Source: Euperipatoides rowelli (taxonomy: Eukaryota; Onychophora; Udeonychophora; Euonychophora; Peripatopsidae). From it: a DNA stretch of 12,438 bases. The stretch is taken from assembly GCA_003024985.2 (NCBI GenBank), contig PXIH01S0036422.1. One strand, 5' to 3'. The notes under the pieces are model-generated. The model worked only from the letters and a program-made list of their open reading frames with translations. It was not told the DNA's origin and made no database searches. A program made the position numbers and the translations under genes. This document shows positions 7,898 to 12,438 of this stretch, one piece after another (position 1 is the stretch's first letter; every line of letters begins with the position of its first letter).

Positions 7898-8990
7898 CTG
7901 AAATAAATCAATAAATTAATACTAATAGGTAAGTAGGCCTATGTAATAAATGTAGAAATGAAAATTCTATAGTTTAAAATACAATATAGGCTACAAAGAA
8001 CCTTGTTACAAAGAGCTCTGATAAAACAAAGTATGATTATAACAAATAGGCCTATCTCATCAGGTCCTGTCAAAAAGCTTATATTAAGCTACAAAGATTC
8101 TAAAAAGAAAAGTTATTTTAGAACAATGAAAAAAAAAATGGCAGCATTTTCTTTTCTATTTTATAGGTGATTAAAAGTTTTAATAAGCATATGGTAAGTA
8201 AAATATTTTTAAATGCCTCAAAAAGCCTTAAATTTCTTAAAATAATGTTTCCAGTTAGAACCTAATAAGGCAATCATTTTACTTGACAATTTGTTCATCC
8301 CAAATTAGAATTTTCCACAATAGTATGGAATAATTGTTCAACTACCAACTGAAACATATAGAAAATACGCAATATAATTTTTAATTTCTTAAAAATTTAA
8401 ATTTAATTATAAAATTGATGACAACATTAGCTTAATTAATTTATTTAAAATGAAAAGCTAAGAAAGTCAAGTAGGCTAAGTGCTTTTGACTTGTGCTATA
8501 AAATATACTGTACATACTGCTGAACAAAATTACAGAACACTTTTAACCATTACAAACTTATCTTTAAATGATCCTATTGTATGAGCAATAAAAATTATAA
8601 CAAAGATATCTCCATTTTTGGATTTTAATAGGTTATAACATGACTAGCACTACCGGTATCTCTTTGCAACTCTCCACCATTCTTCCATAAAATGGCCAAA
8701 CTAACATAGATAACATAGAATGGGTAGAGTGCTAGTCGCTATAGAAGATAAACTCATTAGCCTATAGTCCAAATTTATTCAGATCCTCAATGACCTAGAT
8801 AGCTGAAGCCATCGTAATATACTTTGGTAAGCATAACATAGAACATTTTAATATACCTAGCTGATATCATTGCAATTCTATATGAACGTATCTCTAGTGT
8901 CGATCTACCAACATTTAGTAGCCTAAACTAAATGAAAAAAATTGTTATACAGTACATTAATGCTTGCAAATAATATATACGTTATAATAA
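7898..8990. other. AT-rich sequence upstream of the NAA60 coding exon
   Basis: Probably a 5' intron of NAA60, given the acceptor at 7898-7900. No coding exon seen. It contains TAGGCCTA at 7934 and 8047 and a perfect 10-bp inverted repeat, GACTAGCACT at 8642-8651 with its complement at 8728-8737, spanning 96 bp. Confidence 0.45.
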
Positions 8991-9296
8991 ACCATATTGG
9001 ATATGCTCGCTGTTTCCAAGCATTACTTCAACAAGCCAGGGTTAGCAGATATACCAATGGACAAGATCACCATTTTATATTTCTTTCTTAGGAATCGAAG
9101 CTCGTATAGTTTAGAAAAGCCCGGATTCCTAAAACCCAAGCTCGAAGCTATTCTAAAACCTTACCTCGGCCACGCTGCATCTAGAATAAGACCCAAAATA
9201 AATTATACCACAGGTAATAATAATACGGTTACAAAGTGTAGACTATATTTTTGCATAATAATTCTTCAAAGCCATTTTCACACAACAAAATTTTAA
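8991..9296 (+). other. CpG-dense open frame or candidate exon, unidentified
   Basis: A frame open from 8991 to 9296, with a first ATG at 9003, has higher GC and about six CpGs in 9095-9175, unlike its surroundings. On the plus strand, TTTCTTTCTTAG at 9080-9091 and CACAG|GTAATA at 9213/9214 could frame a 122-bp exon, whose translation includes EKPGFLKPKLEAILKPYLGH. On the minus strand, GGCCGAG|GTAAGG at 9165/9164 is an equally good donor and could end the non-coding first exon of NAA60, 1.27 kb upstream of its acceptor. I do not recognise the protein. The two readings exclude each other as drawn. A decayed transposon piece is the third possibility. Confidence 0.25.
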
Positions 9297-9300
9297 TTTT

Positions 9301-9532
9301 AAAGTCGGCTTTAGACTTGGAGTGGCCCTGGGCTACATCAAGTTAGGAGGCCCCTTGGAAAAATTTGATAAGCTTTTTTTTTAGCCCCGGGCTTTATATA
9401 TTAAGAAGTCCTATGTTAAAATTTTGATAATCTTTTTCTTTTTGCCCAGGGATATGTTTGGTGTCCGAGGCCACCCGGCATAATGTGGCCTGGGGCTTCA
9501 GCTCGCTAAACCCATATATAAATCCGGCCCTG
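9301..9532 (-). mobile_element. Repeat fragment with CAGGGCCGGATTTA end
   Basis: On the minus strand it begins CAGGGCCGGATTTA (9532-9519), an end type common among non-autonomous animal DNA transposons. The other end, near 9303, reads GTCGGCTTTA on the plus strand, matching GCCGGATTTA at 8 of 10. Inside, a block of about 30 bases around TTTGATAA is present twice, at 9364 and 9423, 59 bases apart, each followed by a T run and GCCC-rich sequence. I see no clear target duplication, so family and exact ends are unproven. It abuts the THAP relic. Confidence 0.5.
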
Positions 9533-9536
9533 GCTG

Positions 9537-10057
9537 TAAGCTACTTTTTGCAGGCTCATTTTGTTTCCCTTTCCTCTTCAGTTCTCGTATTTCCTGTGTG
9601 TACTTCTGATTTCTAATTAACACATGGCTTATTTTCAGCTCCAGATCATTGAGGCAACCAAAGATTTCTCATCTGGTTTGCAACTTTAAAAATCTTCAGT
9701 CTCGCTAACTTTCCATTAGCCTGTGATGGGCTCTGCTTTAAGAACAGAAGATGGAAAAATGTTTGCTATAGAATGTTAAAATACCTTAGGTAGCTTTTGC
9801 ACTGTCTTTGTTGGAATAAACGTGAAAACTGTTGGAACTGCATTATGTTTAAGTTTATGAATTCCATCTACTCAGGTTTTTTCACACATCAATTCTTCAA
9901 TGTGTGTTTTACAAATTACAGAGCTGTCTGTAGGAATCCATCACTCACGTCTGACTTTTAAAATAAGTGCCCCTTCTTGTTGGATCCTTGGCTAAATTTT
10001 CATTAAAGATCCCTTCTCAGATCGATTTGTATAACCAAAAGGTGCACAACCAACCAT
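9537..10057 (-). pseudogene. Degenerate THAP zinc-finger gene (THAP domain plus helical segment)
   Basis: THAP domains are C2CH zinc-binding DNA-binding modules found in host regulators and in P-type and Kolobok transposases. Read on the minus strand from ATG 10057-10055, the protein begins MVGCAPFGYTNRSEKG, a clear THAP N-terminus in which the second Cys has become Tyr (TAT at 10033-10031). The same frame holds the conserved Trp (9940), the C-x2-H pair (Cys 9913, His 9904) and AVPTVF at 9841-9824, the AVPTIF-like signature at the domain end. Spacing from the Tyr to the later Cys is 39 residues, within family range. In-frame TAG at 9994, TGA at 9943, a further TGA before the AVPTVF block and TAA at 9778 break it; one middle block (KDPTRRGTYFKS) is in another frame. 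A Lys/Glu-rich helical stretch (QKYTQEIRELKRKGKQ) is open from 9668 to 9537, in a third frame. Whether it was a host gene or part of a transposon is unresolved. Confidence 0.85.
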
Positions 10058-10386
10058 ATATATATAAAAATCACATTTGAATTAATGTTTTTTAAAAGAA
10101 AATTAAGGAACAGTTATAGAATTGTGTTGCACAGCTTTATAAGTTATTTATCAGTAAGATAAATATTGAATACAGTGTTACAATGCTTTATGTTTAGCAT
10201 TAAAAATGGGTGATATGATTTAGGCCTAGATTAACATTTTATTTCAATAATTATACAAATACTTATAACTATATGTGCAGGCTACAAATAACTTGATTTT
10301 CTATGTACACAAACTCCAGACAGTAAAATATTCTATAAAAATCCTTGTTACTTCTTATTAACATGGCTAATAGCATGGGCTCTAAC
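10058..10386. other. AT-rich sequence, no gene
   Basis: Holds a short TA run at 10055-10068 and TAGGCCTA at 10221-10228. Any promoter of the THAP relic would be here, but none can be singled out. The last eight bases, GCTCTAAC, are the possible target copy of the next MITE. The minus-strand open frame at 10269-10490 crosses the MITE end and shows no protein character. Confidence 0.45.
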
Positions 10387-10836
10387 CAGGGGCAAAACTT
10401 TGTAGAAGAAACAAAAGCACTGGTTACGGGGCCCCAAGTTGTTAGGAGCACCAAATTTATCAAAAAAAAAATTTTTTTTTTAAAAATCAATTTTTTTATT
10501 ATTTAACCGTGCTTAGCTATGTTACAGCTCGTTATTTATTATTCTAATTTTGACAGCAAGTTAATAAGCAAAGCGGCAAACAAAAAAAAAGGCTGGAGAC
10601 AGAAACTATTGGACTGCCATGCACTTACCATTAACGTCAATACAAATTAAACCAAATGTGTAGTAGGATATGAAATTGGCAAATTTATAGAAGAAAAAAA
10701 ACATGCTGCATATTAGTTTAGAGGGCTTCCAACAAAGTTTCTTGTTCTAAGCCTGTAAGTAAAACTTTGTTTGAGGCTTAGAGAGCCTTCAACAAAATTT
10801 TGCTTACAGGCCCCGAGCAGCAAAGTTGTGCCACTG
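10387..10836. mobile_element. hAT-like MITE, 450 bp, with subterminal hairpin
   Basis: The left end CAGGGGCAAAACTTTG and the right end read inward CAGTGGCACAACTTTG match at 14 of 16 bases (17 of 19 counting AAC just outside each end). The flanking octamers GCTCTAAC and GTTCCAAA agree at 5 of 8, suggesting an old 8-bp hAT duplication. GGGGCC words lie close inside both ends. The interior holds an A10/T10 palindromic run near 10461-10482 and no transposase. A strong hairpin lies near the right end. Confidence 0.78.
10751..10811. repeat. Hairpin inside the second MITE
   Basis: CCTGTAAGTAAAACTTTGTT (10752-10771) pairs with AACAAAATTTTGCTTACAGG at 17 of 20 positions. The pairing continues inward through AGGCT/AGCCT with a one-base bulge, leaving only a few unpaired bases. 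The preceding bases 10720-10750 also resemble the right arm in direct orientation (GAGGGCTTCCAACAAAGTTT against GAGAGCCTTCAACAAAATTT), so the hairpin probably arose by inverted duplication of one subterminal unit. Confidence 0.8.
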
Positions 10837-10844
10837 GTTCCAAA

Positions 10845-12144
10845 TTAATGTTTAGAATCTTAATGGTGAATTTGTACCATGTGACCGCTTCAGTAATCAT
10901 CATTGAGACATCAATGACCAAACTTGTCTCTAATTTCCCATTTCCCCAAGGCCTGTACTCCCTCTAGTGTTAAATTCAAAATTTATTTCAATACTTTCCA
11001 TTTCAAAAAATTATTACAATAATGTATCTTCCCCTGGAGGGACATCCTGCCTTTTTGTTTATTTGTTTTGTTATTATTCTTGATCAAAAATTTGCAATCA
11101 ATTATAAAAGTTTAACATCAATAATTATTGATTTAAGGCTTTTAATATTATAAATTTTATTAACACTGTGGCCTATCAAAATTAATTCCTAGATCCCAAA
11201 ATTGAATCCCTAGACTTTTTTTTTTTAACATAAGAGTAGAATAAGCTAAAAGATGTGTCGTATATGGTAATATTGATAAATGAAGCAGTTTGGAATAAGC
11301 TTATTATCTCTGAAGACTGTTTAAAAGTCAATAATTATGTTTTATAAAATCTTGTTGACTTATTGATTTATTCTTGTAGTGAAGTTTGCTAAGTTATTAT
11401 TTTATACTGCATCTGTTAACACTCAACAAATGAAAATACAGTAGATTTTAAAGACAAAATAGAGCAAATATTATGTCAAATCTTATTTTAATTAAAATTA
11501 TTTTTTCCTCTTTAAAAGAAGAAATAATTTTATTATCTAATATAGTAAAAAAAAAATATTGAATTCTGAAAATACATTTTATGTTGTCATGCAGAATAAT
11601 TTATAGTTCATTGAATAATAGATTGCATCATTCATGGAATGAGTTTATCTTTCATAAATTTATGAAGAGTAAATCGTATTGTTTGGTCTAGCCGTCTAGG
11701 TATAAGGTGCTCTGAGATTGTTTGGCAGACACTAATATTTAGAATTAAAAAAAAGTAGTAGGCCTAAGCTATATTTTTTCTCCAATAGACTACGGTAACA
11801 AATTTTAAAATTTATTACCTTGACAATTTATTTTAAATGGAGTCAACCTTTGCAATTTTTTAAATATTATTTGTCAAATTATCAGAATAATAGATAAATA
11901 CTGTATATTTATTTTCAAATAAACTTTAAAAATAAAGCTCATTTATTAAAATAAGTGGGATTATTTTATCTTACTGTTTTCAAACATGACTTCATTCGCA
12001 CTAGCTCATGACAACTTCACTATAATGATACAGTCATACTGTTAAGATGTTTTTTATTTAAAGGGAAATATTAATATTGATAAAACAATATAGGCTAGTC
12101 TAATTTAATGAACAACGGCTCAACAACCGGCCATAGTTTTCTCC
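10845..12144. other. AT-rich intergenic or upstream sequence, no gene
   Basis: I see no coding sequence or complete element. It includes T and A runs (11218-11226, 11545-11555), TAGGCCTA at 11759 and TAGGCTA at 12091. A stretch at about 11686-11720 faintly resembles the 5' half of a tRNA but lacks a B box. Confidence 0.45.
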
Positions 12145-12358
12145 AACATTAATAATTAAAAAAATCATGTTATCCTATGTAAATGTTTGTCATGTGACTG
12201 TATAAACAACAATGTTTCTTATTTATAATTAAAAACAGCACACTACCCTATGGAAATGTTTGTCGTGTGACAGTAAGAACGATAATGTTTATAATTTAAA
12301 ACAGCACAATATCCTATGGAAATGTTTGTCATGTGACAGTAAGAACGATAATGTTCTT
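12145..12358 (+). repeat. Minisatellite, about 3.4 copies of a 66-73 bp unit
   Basis: Copies start at CCTATG in 12174, 12247 and 12313, giving periods of 73 and 66. Each has AAATGTTTGTC(A/G)TGTGAC, then an AA-rich part ending in AACAGCAC. A partial tail of the unit precedes the first full copy (from about 12145), and the third copy is cut off at about 12358. Copies 2 and 3 are nearly identical while copy 1 is more diverged, so the last duplication is the youngest. Confidence 0.88.
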
Positions 12359-12438
12359 AAAGGAATTTTTTAAGCTAAACCTACTCTTAAATTTCTTAAT
12401 TTGATTTTCTAGAAAATTTAGAATTGATAATTTACAGT

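Noticed and set aside
10269-10490. Minus-strand 73-codon frame
   Set aside because: It spans the left end of the second MITE and an A/T run, with no protein features.
11686-11720. tRNA-like 5' half, possible SINE head
   Set aside because: An A-box-like string and a D-arm-like stretch are present, but no B box, no acceptor pairing and no A-rich tail at a fitting distance.

Overview
This window looks like nuclear DNA from an animal, probably an invertebrate; I cannot name the species. It is AT-rich, at about two thirds A+T. It carries small exons with GT-AG boundaries separated by long introns, and several decayed animal-type transposons. I see no bacterial operon structure, rRNA, intact tRNA or CRISPR array.

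The only host gene I can identify firmly is on the minus strand: the 5' part of NAA60 (NAT15, NatF), the Golgi-associated N-terminal acetyltransferase. Its first coding exon lies at 7757-7866, with an in-frame stop just before the ATG, and its second coding exon lies at 62-191. A 7,565 bp phase-2 intron (192-7756) separates them. Joined, the exons encode 80 residues that follow the vertebrate protein closely; the remaining exons lie beyond position 1. A splice acceptor upstream of the ATG (7898-7900) implies at least one non-coding 5' exon further right.

The big intron contains a broken Ty3/gypsy (Mag-type) LTR retrotransposon on the opposite strand (1024-3609). It has both LTRs, a primer-binding site matching tRNA-Ser(GCU), and gag, protease and integrase relics, but no reverse transcriptase or RNase H. 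A 393 bp hAT-like MITE with a perfect 8-bp target duplication lies further along (6579-6971).

Upstream of NAA60 are a CpG-dense segment with plausible splice signals on both strands (8991-9296), a low-copy repeat fragment with CAGGG ends (9301-9532), a degenerate THAP zinc-finger gene on the minus strand (9537-10057), a second hAT-like MITE with a strong internal hairpin (10387-10836) and a roughly 70-bp minisatellite (12145-12358). The rest is AT-rich DNA in which I see no gene. I found no convincing undescribed system. The best leads are the THAP relic, the RT-less retroelement and the 9.1 kb CpG-dense segment.
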